33,817 nt of DNA from Mariprofundaceae bacterium (GCA_015663235.1 DQSL01000057.1:1-33817); one strand, 5' to 3'; positions 12,466 through 22,651 are shown, counted from the first letter of the stretch. The notes: generated by a model from the letters alone, not told the origin. Translations and numbers: made by a program.

Positions 12466-13335
12466 ATGAGTTGGTTAACCCGTTTGATTGAACGACCTAA
12501 AAATATCATTGCTGGCGATAAAGATAACACGCCAGACGGCTTGTGGATTAAATGCAAAGGCTGCGCGGAAACACTTTATAACAAAGAGCTAGAGCGCTCT
12601 GAAATGGTTTGCCCCAAATGCAATCAACATATGCGTATTTCCACTACACAAAGAGCTGGATTCTTATTCGATGAAGATACCTATGATGCATGTGATACGC
12701 ATTTAAGCTCACTTGACCCACTGCAATTTAAAGACCAAAAGCGATATACAGATAGGCTAAAAGCTGCGAATAAAAAAATGGGTGATGATGACGCTGCACG
12801 CAATTATTTGGGTGACATCAATGGCATCACGACATCCGTAACCATGTTTGAGTTTGGCTATATGGGCGGCAGCATGGGTTCTGTTGTTGGTGAAAAGATT
12901 GTGTTGGGTATGGAGCGTGCGATTGAGCGTCAGTGTCCATATTTATTGATTACGGCATCTGGTGGGGCGCGAATGCAAGAGGGTATTTTATCGCTCATGC
13001 AGATGGCAAAAACATCTTCCACAGTGAATCGTTTAAATGAAGCCAAGCTTCCCTTTGTTTGTTTGCTGGCAGACCCAACTATGGGCGGTGTTTCCGCATC
13101 GGTGGCATGGCTTGGTGATGTTATTATTGCCGAGCCAAGAGCTTTGATTGGTTTTGCAGGACCGCGTGTAATTAAGGAAACCGTTGCCGAAGAATTGCCT
13201 GAAGGTTTTCAGCGGGCAGAGTTTTTACTTGAGCATGGTTTGATTGATGATGTGGTGGATAGACGCGAACAACGCGAATATTTACGTACATTGTTTGAAC
13301 ACTTAATGTCGCGCTCTTACCGCCAACCGCACTAA
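12466..13335 (+). CDS. accD: Acetyl-CoA carboxylase carboxyltransferase subunit beta
   Basis: CKGC...CPKC zinc ribbon; TASGGARMQEGILSLMQMAKTS; GFAGPRVIKETV. Confidence 0.98.
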   Translation: MSWLTRLIERPKNIIAGDKDNTPDGLWIKCKGCAETLYNKELERSEMVCPKCNQHMRISTTQRAGFLFDEDTYDACDTHLSSLDPLQFKDQKRYTDRLKAANKKMGDDDAARNYLGDINGITTSVTMFEFGYMGGSMGSVVGEKIVLGMERAIERQCPYLLITASGGARMQEGILSLMQMAKTSSTVNRLNEAKLPFVCLLADPTMGGVSASVAWLGDVIIAEPRALIGFAGPRVIKETVAEELPEGFQRAEFLLEHGLIDDVVDRREQREYLRTLFEHLMSRSYRQPH

Positions 13336-13348
13336 ATTCTAACATCAG

Positions 13349-14518
13349 GTGACAACAAAAGAAAAACCAGGTGATATTGATGCTTGGTTACAAGCCTTGG
13401 GTGACCCCAGCGCAGACAGAGATTACAAGCCTGGTCACGAGCGGGTGCAAAAGCTTATTTTTGCACTTGAACAGTTGGGTCATTGTTTTGTAAAACCCAA
13501 GCTTCGTGTGCGTGTTGCGGGAACCAATGGCAAGGGTTCAACATCGCACTTCTTAGCGGCTGCATTACAAGTAAATGATTGTAAAGTTGGGCTTTATACA
13601 TCACCTCATATTTTAAGCTTTCATGAACGTATGCGGATTGATGGCAAGCCTATTTCACAAGCTGAACTGCTTGATTTGATGGCATTGGTCATGCCTTTGG
13701 CTTTAGAGATTGGCACATCCTATTTTGAAACAGCTACCGTGCTTGCTCTATTATACTTTTCGCAACAACAGGTAGATGTTGAAATATTAGAAGCCGGTGT
13801 GGGCGCAAAGCTTGATGCGACGACGGCTGTTTTCGCAGATGTTGGGCTGCTAACACCGATAGGGCTTGACCACCAAGCTTGGTTAGGCAATACGCTGGAA
13901 GAGATAACCCAAGAAAAATATTATGTATTTCAAGGGTGTAAGATTCAAATTAGCGCGCCACAAGGTGAAGTTGTTATGGGTGTATTATCGCAATATGTTG
14001 GCAACTTAGCGTATGCGCAGCTATTCCCAGAAGAGTTATCTGTAATAGGCAAACATCAAAAAACCAACGCAGGCTTGGCATATGCAGCGGTGCAAATGAT
14101 AGCGAAGCAATGTCTTCCCATGCATTTAAACAAGTCAAAACGGGCAATCGGTAACTTACATATTCAGGGGCGTATGCAATGCATTCAACATGGGAAACAT
14201 ACATTCTATCTTGATGCCGCGCACAATGAACATGCAGTGCAGGCACTACTGCCAACTTTATCAGGTATGCAACCCCAGTTTGATGTTATTATTGTCTGTA
14301 CGCGTGAAGATAGGAACCTGAGTGATTGCCTACCGTGGTTGGAAAAAATGACCGATAAAATCATTGGTATGACGGGTGATGATACATACCAATATCCAAC
14401 GATTGGAGAAGCCCTTACGGTAGAGACACAAGCGATTAAAGCTGGGAAATTTCTTATATTAGGCTCATTTGTCACGTTGGGTAAAGTGTTGGCGTGGATG
14501 GATAAAGATGAGTTTTAA
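13349..14518 (+). CDS. folC: Bifunctional folylpolyglutamate synthase/dihydrofolate synthase
   Basis: RVAGTNGKGSTSHFLAAAL; LYTSPHILSFHERMRIDG; GVGAKLDATTAV; LDAAHNEHA. GTG start. Confidence 0.96.
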   Translation: MTTKEKPGDIDAWLQALGDPSADRDYKPGHERVQKLIFALEQLGHCFVKPKLRVRVAGTNGKGSTSHFLAAALQVNDCKVGLYTSPHILSFHERMRIDGKPISQAELLDLMALVMPLALEIGTSYFETATVLALLYFSQQQVDVEILEAGVGAKLDATTAVFADVGLLTPIGLDHQAWLGNTLEEITQEKYYVFQGCKIQISAPQGEVVMGVLSQYVGNLAYAQLFPEELSVIGKHQKTNAGLAYAAVQMIAKQCLPMHLNKSKRAIGNLHIQGRMQCIQHGKHTFYLDAAHNEHAVQALLPTLSGMQPQFDVIIVCTREDRNLSDCLPWLEKMTDKIIGMTGDDTYQYPTIGEALTVETQAIKAGKFLILGSFVTLGKVLAWMDKDEF

Positions 14519-14727
14519 TTTCCATATGAATGCCGAAAAGAAGCTGTTATATGTACTTGGACAAGGTGTGATTAGCGCTACGGATATTGACCAATATTAT
14601 CCGAGCCTAAAAGCTACGCGTGGTGCTAAACATTGCCGAAAGGCACGCGTTTAAGCTTAAGACAAGCCCCTATCAAAATATTAAGGCGATGGATTGGTCG
14701 GGTGTGAAAGAAGTCGATATTTCTTAA
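14508..14727 (+). pseudogene. Degraded small ORF (frameshifted), family unknown
   Basis: MSFNFHMNAEKKLLYVLGQGVISATDIDQYYPSLKA in one frame; VVLNIAERHAFKLKTSPYQNIKAMDWSGVKEVDIS* in another. Together they read as one broken protein. Confidence 0.45.
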
Positions 14728-15941
14728 TTAGATCCCTTGGGCAGGTCTTTGCCCCAGCGTTTATAAAACCATTTCAAGATAAATGGTGGTAAGACAGTCG
14801 TGACGGCAATGGTTAGCACCATCACAGCATATATTTCTTGATTAAATACATTCGAAATTCGCCCCAACTCAGCAAAGACCAAGCCTACTTCTGCACGCGG
14901 AATCATAGATAAACCTACTGCCCAGCGAAATGCCATGGATTCTTTAATGAGGAAAGCACCCACCAATTTGCTGAGCATGGCGATGATGATAAAAGATGAA
15001 GCCATCAGCATGACAGTAGGTGAGCCCCAATCAATTTCACGCAAGTTTAGCGATAGCCCCACCATGACAAAAAATATGGGTGTGAAAAGCTGAATGATAG
15101 GCATCATAGAGGTATGAATGCGTTGCACAAAGTCCGTGTTAGACTGTGCTTGAAGTGCTGCGCCAAAGGGTAAGAAAAACCTGCGGGATAAGGCAAGACC
15201 AGCAGCGAAACCACCCAATAAGGCAGGAGCGCCTACGGCATGGGCAAGCCAAGCAAATAAAAGAACCAAGGTGACAATGGTTGTTGGAATTAACCCCGGG
15301 ACTTGGCTTTGTGGGCTAAATTTGCCAATAGTTTCAGCCATGATTTTTGCCACAATAGGTGCAAGAGCCATAAAAATTACGATAAATACAATGACTTTAC
15401 CCGTGTTGATAAGGTTAATACCACCCGATGTTGAAAACTCATAGAGAAGAGCAAGCAAAACGATGCCGAGAATATCATCCAAGACGGCTGCACCAATCAC
15501 AACCTGCGCTTCACTGGATTTATGCCGTTTAAGGTCGCGCAATACACGTACAGTGACACCGATACTGGTTGCTGTAAGTGTGCCGCCAATAAACATGGAC
15601 ACCAAAAGTGATAGGTCAAACAACCAATAGCTCAGCACAAATCCACCCAAGAATGGGGCAATAAAACCACCAAGAGCGACTACGGATGCTTTGACACGCT
15701 GCTGTGAAAGTTTTGAGAGGTCAGTATCTAACCCAACCTCAAAAAGTAATAGGATTAAGCCAATTTCTGCCAACACATAAATGATGTCATTCAGCTCAAC
15801 AATACCGAGCAAACTAGGTCCTATGATGATACCAGCGAGCATCTCACCCATCACGGATGGTGCTTTAAATCGTGCAGCAAGCTCCCCTAGAATTCTTGCC
15901 GAAAGCAGGATGATTCCGATGGATAAGAAAATGGATTCCAT
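14724..15941 (-). CDS. CPA2-family cation:proton antiporter (Kef-type membrane domain)
   Basis: LLLFEVGLDTDLSKL; GAAVLDDILGIVLLALL; SMIPRAEVGLVFAELG. 405 aa with no TrkA-N domain. Confidence 0.92.
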   Translation of the reverse strand: MESIFLSIGIILLSARILGELAARFKAPSVMGEMLAGIIIGPSLLGIVELNDIIYVLAEIGLILLLFEVGLDTDLSKLSQQRVKASVVALGGFIAPFLGGFVLSYWLFDLSLLVSMFIGGTLTATSIGVTVRVLRDLKRHKSSEAQVVIGAAVLDDILGIVLLALLYEFSTSGGINLINTGKVIVFIVIFMALAPIVAKIMAETIGKFSPQSQVPGLIPTTIVTLVLLFAWLAHAVGAPALLGGFAAGLALSRRFFLPFGAALQAQSNTDFVQRIHTSMMPIIQLFTPIFFVMVGLSLNLREIDWGSPTVMLMASSFIIIAMLSKLVGAFLIKESMAFRWAVGLSMIPRAEVGLVFAELGRISNVFNQEIYAVMVLTIAVTTVLPPFILKWFYKRWGKDLPKGSN

Positions 15942-15963
15942 ATGCGTTGCTTACTATTTCAGT

Positions 15964-16422
15964 TTAGCCAGGTTTGACTTGAAGACGGTTTAAAATATCG
16001 CGAGCAGAAATAATACCCACAAGTTTATCGGCTTCATCAATAACCAAAATATTATGGGTATCATGGTTTAAGCCAACCAGCATGGCGCCAATAGCACTGG
16101 TTGCGGTGGCGGGTTTTACGGTGACAATGTCGGTATCTAGCACTATGGAAATACTATTTTGTAAAATATACGCGATATTTTTATACATGGACTGAATGTC
16201 GGGGGCAGCTTGCATTGTGGCAAGCAGCTTGCTGTTGACGTAGTCAGGAAGGGCATGGTGTAGGATGGATTTTGCGGTGACTGTACCGACTACTCTTTGG
16301 TTGTCATCAATCACAGGCACATCATTGAGGTGGGAGCTTTTTAGCAGGATGATGGCATCAGTAACTGTTGTCGTATGTGGTAATGTCTTTACACTTTCAC
16401 TCATAACATGGCTTGCAATCAT
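15964..16422 (-). CDS. CBS-domain pair protein
   Basis: Two CBS repeats: VMSESVKTLPHTTTVTDAIILLKSSHLNDVPVIDDNQRVVGTVTAKSIL and DTHNILVIDEADKLVGIISARDIL. AGGAGGT lies directly upstream of the ATG at 16422. Confidence 0.9.
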   Translation of the reverse strand: MIASHVMSESVKTLPHTTTVTDAIILLKSSHLNDVPVIDDNQRVVGTVTAKSILHHALPDYVNSKLLATMQAAPDIQSMYKNIAYILQNSISIVLDTDIVTVKPATATSAIGAMLVGLNHDTHNILVIDEADKLVGIISARDILNRLQVKPG

Positions 16423-16567
16423 TATTACCTCCTGCATTTTTGCTGAATTTATTAGGTTGATTAAAGTAGGTTAAGCATACATGGTAAGCACTTAAAAATA
16501 GAGTGGTTTTATATTTTGATGATAAGTTAAGCTTGTCATTCAAAGGCTTTCAAACCATCATTTGTGC

Positions 16568-17272
16568 ATGACCTCTATTTATGTAGACCCTGAAGAAATC
16601 AAACGCTTTGAAGCTATTGCGGCTGAGTGGTGGGATCCCGATGGGATGTTTAAACCGCTGCACCAAATCAATCCATTGCGTCTGGATTATATTGCCCAAC
16701 GTATCAACTTAAAAGAAGCCAAGGTATTGGATGTGGGTTGTGGGGGTGGTTTGCTTGCAGAAGGCATGGCAAGTCGCGGTGCAGAGGTGACAGGCATAGA
16801 CCGCTCACCCAAGGCTTTAAGTGTAGCAAGTGTTCATGCTGAGCAATCAGGCATTTCAGTAGATTATCAAGAAAATGATGCGGAAACATGGGCTGAAACC
16901 CACAAGGAAACGTATGATGTAGTTACATGTTTGGAAGTTTTAGAGCACGTGCCAGATGTGAAACGCGCAGTGGCAGCATGTGCGGATATGCTCAAACCTG
17001 GTGGGATGTTTTTCTTTGCCACACTTAATCGCACACCAGAGTGTTACCTCAAAGCCATTATTGGTGCAGAATATGTGTTGGGTTGGTTGCCCAAAGGCAC
17101 ACACCAATACAGCAAGTTTATCAAACCATCGGAAATGATTGATGCGGTACGCAGCGCAGGGCTTGTTGAAAAAGATGTGCAAGGCATGAGTTATGCACTG
17201 CTTACAGGGCAATTTTCATTAACACACAACTTGAATGTTAATTATTTGGGTTTTGCGCAAAAACCGAAATAA
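16568..17272 (+). CDS. ubiG: Ubiquinone biosynthesis O-methyltransferase
   Basis: EIKRFEAIAAEWWDPDGMFKPLHQINPLRLDYI; VLDVGCGGGLLAEGMA; CLEVLEHVPD. Confidence 0.97.
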   Translation: MTSIYVDPEEIKRFEAIAAEWWDPDGMFKPLHQINPLRLDYIAQRINLKEAKVLDVGCGGGLLAEGMASRGAEVTGIDRSPKALSVASVHAEQSGISVDYQENDAETWAETHKETYDVVTCLEVLEHVPDVKRAVAACADMLKPGGMFFFATLNRTPECYLKAIIGAEYVLGWLPKGTHQYSKFIKPSEMIDAVRSAGLVEKDVQGMSYALLTGQFSLTHNLNVNYLGFAQKPK

Positions 17273-17281
17273 CTTATAAAT

Positions 17282-19252
17282 TTGCCTTTTTATTCATTCT
17301 TTATTGCTGGAATCTGGATGTTTTCACCCGCATTTGCAGCAGCAGGCGTGATTGTGGCAGACAGCATTCAACGCGATGTGTATGGCATGATTCAAGCTGA
17401 AGGTAATGTTCAGTTTAGCACCCATGGTATGGATGTTCGCGCATCCCATGTTCGCTTTGATGCGGAGTCACAAGTGGCAGATATTGTGGATGCTAAAGTG
17501 ACTACAAAAGATGGGCATAGGCTTGACGGTAAACGTTTACAGCGCATTGATTTGGAAACATTTGAGGGTGAGGATGTGGTTTATACTTTATGCCCAGAAG
17601 ATGATTTGGCGTGGGCGATTAAAGCTAGTTCTGCCAGAATGGATGGTGATGCAGGCACATTTACAGCCACCCATGCACGATTTGAATGGGCTGGTATCCC
17701 TGTGTTTTACACGCCTTATTGGAGTCATGCGTTAACCCGAAGAACTGGTTTTTTGATGCCAAGGATATCCAGCAGTACGCGACGTGGCTCGCAGATTGAC
17801 GTTCCTTTTTATTGGGCGGCATCACCGAATTGGGATATGACATTCACGCCACGTCAAATGTCTTTACGAGGAACGATGGCAGATATTGAGTGGCGACACC
17901 GCTCAAATATTGGCGAAGAACTGTTGCAATGGCAGGGTATTCAGGATGATGTGACGGGCGAAAAGCGCGGGCGTTTACGTACAGATATGGGCTGGCGACT
18001 ATCACCTTCTATTGATGCAGTGCTTGATATTGATGCGGTGAGTGATGGTTTGTATATTGCAGACTATGCCCTTTATGATGGTGATATTAAGACCGCATCA
18101 TACTTGACCAGCAATGCAAGTTTAACCTGGCGAGATGGCAGCGATAGCGCGATTTTTAGTAGTCGCTATCAGCAGGTTTTGGGAGGTGCGAGCAATGCAA
18201 GTACCTTGCAAGTGTTGCCGCGTTTACAAACCAGAAACTATTTCTCAATTGCCAAACAACAAACCATCCAACTTGACCATCAAACCACATTTTTTCAGCG
18301 GGACATTGGCGTTTCAGGTTTGCGCACGGGTATTCGCCCTTCATGGTCGCTGCCTTGGCATATGCAAGGCGGGGCAGTTTCGGCAACATGGTCGGTATTG
18401 GGGCAGGGTGTAGGTTATCAATCGCAAAGCTTCACCAACACATCCTCATCCTATGGTGCATTAGCTTCCAGCTTGCAACTAGAAGCAACATTTGAGAAAG
18501 TTTTTGCAGCGCAACAGTGGCGGCATGAAATCAAACCCATTGTCCGTTTTGATGTATCTTCCGCTTCAGACCAAAGCAGCCAACCACGTTATGATTCCAG
18601 TTTGTTGCCGTTGAACTTGAGCAACTTGTTGCAAGGCAACCGTTATTCGGGTTGGGACAGGTTTGAGCGTATGCGTAAGGTTAGTTTTTTACTTGCTCAA
18701 GCATTGCAAACAAAGGATAATGCTGTGGTACGCAATGTGTTGGAAGTGCAATTCGGTGTGGCTTATGATGGTTTGCAGGAAACGGTGGATGCAGCTATTG
18801 CGCCAGCCCCAACACGAACAGTGTCTAACCTTTTGGCAGAGCTTGTTTGGAAACCTCATCAGGCGTGGCGTTTGAATGCGGGTGGTCAGTTTCATGCGCC
18901 TACCAACCGCTGGGTTGAAAATCATGGTGGTATTTCTTGGCGGGAGCAGGCGCAATATTTTGATGTTTCATGGCGGAAAACGGATGCATCTTATTCGCAA
19001 GCAGCAGAATCGGTGACCGTATCGGGGCAAGTGAACATTAACCAACGCTGGTCAGCCAATACATTTAATCAATATGATGTGTTGCGTGAGCGGGTGATTC
19101 AAACGCGGTTGGGAGCGGCATACCATCATGCATGTTGGGATTTTGGTTTGGAAGGTTACAAAACATATCAAGTGGGCAGCAACACTTTAACGGATATTGG
19201 CTGGCGCTTCTTGCTCACGTTTGATGGGCTAGGTAGTTTCGGCGGTTCGTAA
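17282..19252 (+). CDS. lptD: LPS-assembly protein LptD
   Basis: OstA-like N-domain (DVYGMIQAEGNVQF...DGKRL), IPVFYTPYWSHALTRRTGFLMPRIS, large barrel; followed by surA. Confidence 0.93.
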   Translation: MPFYSFFIAGIWMFSPAFAAAGVIVADSIQRDVYGMIQAEGNVQFSTHGMDVRASHVRFDAESQVADIVDAKVTTKDGHRLDGKRLQRIDLETFEGEDVVYTLCPEDDLAWAIKASSARMDGDAGTFTATHARFEWAGIPVFYTPYWSHALTRRTGFLMPRISSSTRRGSQIDVPFYWAASPNWDMTFTPRQMSLRGTMADIEWRHRSNIGEELLQWQGIQDDVTGEKRGRLRTDMGWRLSPSIDAVLDIDAVSDGLYIADYALYDGDIKTASYLTSNASLTWRDGSDSAIFSSRYQQVLGGASNASTLQVLPRLQTRNYFSIAKQQTIQLDHQTTFFQRDIGVSGLRTGIRPSWSLPWHMQGGAVSATWSVLGQGVGYQSQSFTNTSSSYGALASSLQLEATFEKVFAAQQWRHEIKPIVRFDVSSASDQSSQPRYDSSLLPLNLSNLLQGNRYSGWDRFERMRKVSFLLAQALQTKDNAVVRNVLEVQFGVAYDGLQETVDAAIAPAPTRTVSNLLAELVWKPHQAWRLNAGGQFHAPTNRWVENHGGISWREQAQYFDVSWRKTDASYSQAAESVTVSGQVNINQRWSANTFNQYDVLRERVIQTRLGAAYHHACWDFGLEGYKTYQVGSNTLTDIGWRFLLTFDGLGSFGGS

Positions 19253-19253
19253 G

Positions 19254-21059
19254 ATGAGAGGATATATTTTGAAAATGATAAGAAACATGGTTATCGGTTT
19301 GATGGCATTGGTATGCAATACGCAAGTGGTGTACGCCGAGCGTTTGGATGCGATTGCGGCAGTTGTGAATGGTGATGTAATTACCTGCTTTGAAGTGGAA
19401 ACCGAAATGCAGAGTCTGAAAGATCAATTGCGACAAAGTGGTGTGCCTATCCCAAGTGGTTCAGCGCTTTATGAGCGAGCTTTGGATTCGCGTATCCAAC
19501 GTACACTGCAAAATCATGAGGCGCAGACGTTGGGTATACGCATTACGCCCGCAGAAGTGGATGCAGCGATGGCGGATGTGGAGAAGCGCAATAATTTGCA
19601 GGCTGGGCAACTGTCTGAAGTGCTGCAAGCCCAAGGTATAGACATTGAAACATACCGCGACACACTGAAAGCTAGGATATTAAACGGGCGACTTGTTAAT
19701 GCTGTTGTGCGTTCCAAGTTAAGTGTGAGCGATGAGGCCAAACGTGAATATTATCGTAAACATTTAAAAGACCCCAAACCTGTACGCGAGGTGCGCACTT
19801 CGCAGATGTTTGTTGCTTTGCCTGCTGATGCTGATGCCGAAATTGTGGAACAAAAACGCGCAGAAGCGGAGGTTTATTATCAACGCTTTTTAGCAGGGGA
19901 AAATTTTCTTTCTACTGTCACCTTGGAGTCTGATGCACCCAACGCCAGTGAAGGTGGAGATATGGGCTGGGTATCCAAAGGTGGAGTAAAAGGCGCATTT
20001 GCACAAATTTTTGACGTGCCAGTAGGTGGTATAACCCCGCCGATTCGTTCAGCAGGCGGCTTTCATATCGTCAAGGTGATGGATGAAAGGGTGCGCAAAC
20101 CTGAAAATATACAGCCGTATGAAGAAGTTCGGGCAAGGCATATTTTGTTGCAAATTCCTGAAAGTGCAGATTTGGATACACAGGTAAAAATCAGGCAACG
20201 TGCTGAGAAAATTGCCGAAGAAATGCAGAACACCTCTGATGAAGCCTTTGCGGTACGCGCAAAAGAGTTGTCGCAAGGACCAAGTGCAACGCGTGGTGGT
20301 GATTTGGGCTGGTTCAAACGCGGGCAAATGGTTTCAGCATTTGATGAAGTTGTGTTTGATATGCAGCCTGGGGAAACCAGTGGTGTGGTGGAAACCCAGT
20401 TTGGTTTGCATGTGATTCGATTGGTTGAAAAAAGAAGGGTTGAGCCGAATGCGTATGAAGCACATCAAGAACGGATCGGGCAGTTGTTGCTGGAAACAGA
20501 AATGCAGCAAGAAGTACCACGTTGGATGAATAGTTTAAAATCTAAAGCGAAAATTGAAAAGAAAAGTTGTGATTTCAAGGTTGATGTACAAGAAAAAGTT
20601 GCGGAAAGTCCAGCGAAAGAGAGCGATAGCCTTGTGATAGGGCAACTTACGGATACTGCCAATGCTGATATGTATAGTGCCGCGAGTCATGAAGATATGG
20701 CAGTTGAAGAAGATACATCGAAACCATCGTTTACACTGGGCGTGTGGAAACAAGCGTGGCAAAACAAAGATTTGGACGTTTATCTTTCATTGTATGATGA
20801 TAAGCATTCTCCTGACTCACGCTTCTCAAGTTTTGCCAAGTGGAAAGCGTATAAAACGCAAGTGATTGGCAAACACCAGAATATTCGCGTTGAGATAAGC
20901 AATATGATTGAAGAAGTGATTACGCCTGAACTGCGTGTTCAATTTAGCTTTGACCAACATTTTGAGTCGGATAGTATGGATGATAATGACCGTAAAATAA
21001 TCGTGATGGAAAAGCTTGAAGGTACATGGAAAATCGTTAGCGAACGCACGGTAAAATAA
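19254..21059 (+). CDS. surA: SurA-like periplasmic peptidyl-prolyl isomerase with an additional C-terminal NTF2-like domain
   Basis: RLDAIAAVVNGDVITCFEVETEMQSL, two parvulin domains (GGDMGWVSKG, GGDLGWFKRGQMVSAFDEVVF), then FTLGVWKQAWQNKDLDVYLSLYDD...EGTWKIVSE. Confidence 0.93.
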   Translation: MRGYILKMIRNMVIGLMALVCNTQVVYAERLDAIAAVVNGDVITCFEVETEMQSLKDQLRQSGVPIPSGSALYERALDSRIQRTLQNHEAQTLGIRITPAEVDAAMADVEKRNNLQAGQLSEVLQAQGIDIETYRDTLKARILNGRLVNAVVRSKLSVSDEAKREYYRKHLKDPKPVREVRTSQMFVALPADADAEIVEQKRAEAEVYYQRFLAGENFLSTVTLESDAPNASEGGDMGWVSKGGVKGAFAQIFDVPVGGITPPIRSAGGFHIVKVMDERVRKPENIQPYEEVRARHILLQIPESADLDTQVKIRQRAEKIAEEMQNTSDEAFAVRAKELSQGPSATRGGDLGWFKRGQMVSAFDEVVFDMQPGETSGVVETQFGLHVIRLVEKRRVEPNAYEAHQERIGQLLLETEMQQEVPRWMNSLKSKAKIEKKSCDFKVDVQEKVAESPAKESDSLVIGQLTDTANADMYSAASHEDMAVEEDTSKPSFTLGVWKQAWQNKDLDVYLSLYDDKHSPDSRFSSFAKWKAYKTQVIGKHQNIRVEISNMIEEVITPELRVQFSFDQHFESDSMDDNDRKIIVMEKLEGTWKIVSERTVK

Positions 21060-21063
21060 GCTT

Positions 21064-22080
21064 ATGAAATCTTTTGTATTAACATTGGGTGAGCCAGCGG
21101 GTATTGGCCCGGATTGTGTGCTTCTTGCCTATCAAAATCAGCCTGCATTGTTTGCGGATATTGTGATTGTTGCCAAAGCTTGTTGGCTGGAGCAACGCGC
21201 CAAAGAGTTGGGTTTAAACGTTCATATATCAATATGTGATGAGCGTTTAAATCGAGATATTTCAGAGCAAACACTTTGGGTGTTTGACCCAACAGATGAT
21301 GCTGCGCGAGTGGTGCAAGCAGGTAAACCTGCTGCGCTTGAAGCAGAATCTGTGGTGACGTGCATTCGTGTGGCTGCTGAAATGTGTTTAAATCAGCAAG
21401 CATTGGGCTTAGTTACTGCGCCCATTGAAAAAGCGATTCTTAAAGATGGTGGTTTTGATTTCCCAGGGCATACTGAGTTTTTGGCAGATATTGCAGGGGT
21501 GGAAAGAGTCGTGATGATGTTGGCAAGCTCGCAAGTGCGTGTTGCCCTGTTGACCACGCATGTGGCGATTGCTGATGTCTCAGATTTGCTAAATCAAGAA
21601 GATACAAAGACTATTATTCGCATCACCTATCAAGCTATGCAGAAGCAAATGGGCATTCAAAACCCACGGCTGGGGCTTACAGGCTTAAACCCGCACGCAG
21701 GTGAACAAGGGCATTTTGGCAGAGAAGAAATTGATACATTAACACCTGCCTTGCAAGCTTTAGAAGTTGAAGGTTTGAAGGTGGATGGGCCTCTGCCTGC
21801 CGACACATTATTTTCCGCAGATATGCGCCAGAATTATGATGCCATCATCTGTTGCTATCATGACCAAGCCTTGATTCCCATCAAAGCATTGAGTTTTGGT
21901 GATGCGGTGAATGTTACCCTTGGCTTGCCGTTCATCCGCACCAGCGTTGACCACGGCACGGCATTAAGTCGTGCAGGCACAGGCGATATCAACTACACTA
22001 GCTTGGTGGCAGCCATTGATATGGCAAAGGATATGGCTAAGCGTAGTCGTAGCACGTTCAGCGGAGTGAGTCATGATTGA
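21064..22080 (+). CDS. pdxA: 4-hydroxythreonine-4-phosphate dehydrogenase
   Basis: LTLGEPAGIGPDCVL; TAPIEKAIL; GLNPHAGEQGHFGREE; RTSVDHGTA. Confidence 0.97.
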   Translation: MKSFVLTLGEPAGIGPDCVLLAYQNQPALFADIVIVAKACWLEQRAKELGLNVHISICDERLNRDISEQTLWVFDPTDDAARVVQAGKPAALEAESVVTCIRVAAEMCLNQQALGLVTAPIEKAILKDGGFDFPGHTEFLADIAGVERVVMMLASSQVRVALLTTHVAIADVSDLLNQEDTKTIIRITYQAMQKQMGIQNPRLGLTGLNPHAGEQGHFGREEIDTLTPALQALEVEGLKVDGPLPADTLFSADMRQNYDAIICCYHDQALIPIKALSFGDAVNVTLGLPFIRTSVDHGTALSRAGTGDINYTSLVAAIDMAKDMAKRSRSTFSGVSHD

Positions 22081-22651
22081 TGATATTGTAGGAAAACTAT
22101 TGATTGCAACACCATCATTGGGTGAAGGCTTTTTTCACGATAGTGTGGTTTTGTTGTGTCAGCATGATGATGAAGGGTCTATGGGTTTGGTGTTGAACAA
22201 GCCCCAGCCGATTACGGTGTTTGAAGTATTGGATGACATGGCATTGTTTGAAACGGAACGGCAGAAAGGCATTGCCCAAATGAAATTTGAAGAACAAATC
22301 GTCTATGAAGCAGGGCCTGTGGACGCATACCGTGGTTTTGTGTTGCATGAATTGGATAAAACATACGATTCCACTATGCGCATTTGCTCAGACTTCAATT
22401 TAACAACATCCAAAGACGTTTTAGAATTGATTGCCCACGGCAAAGGTCCCAAACGGTTTAACCTATTATTGGGTTATGCAGGCTGGGAAGCAGGGCAGCT
22501 TGAAGATGAATTGATGCAAAATGATTGGCTACTCGCCACGCCAAGCAAAGACATGGTGTTTGCCACTGAGCCTGAACAAATGTGGGCAATGGCAGCGCGC
22601 GGCATTGGTTTTGAGCGCAGCCAGCTATCATCGCAGGTGGGTCACGCATAA
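22073..22651 (+). CDS. yqgE: YqgE/AlgH family protein
   Basis: GKLLIATPSLGEGFFHDSVVLLCQHDDEGSMGLVLNKP; LLGYAGWEAGQLEDELMQNDWL. Confidence 0.95.
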   Translation: MIDDIVGKLLIATPSLGEGFFHDSVVLLCQHDDEGSMGLVLNKPQPITVFEVLDDMALFETERQKGIAQMKFEEQIVYEAGPVDAYRGFVLHELDKTYDSTMRICSDFNLTTSKDVLELIAHGKGPKRFNLLLGYAGWEAGQLEDELMQNDWLLATPSKDMVFATEPEQMWAMAARGIGFERSQLSSQVGHA

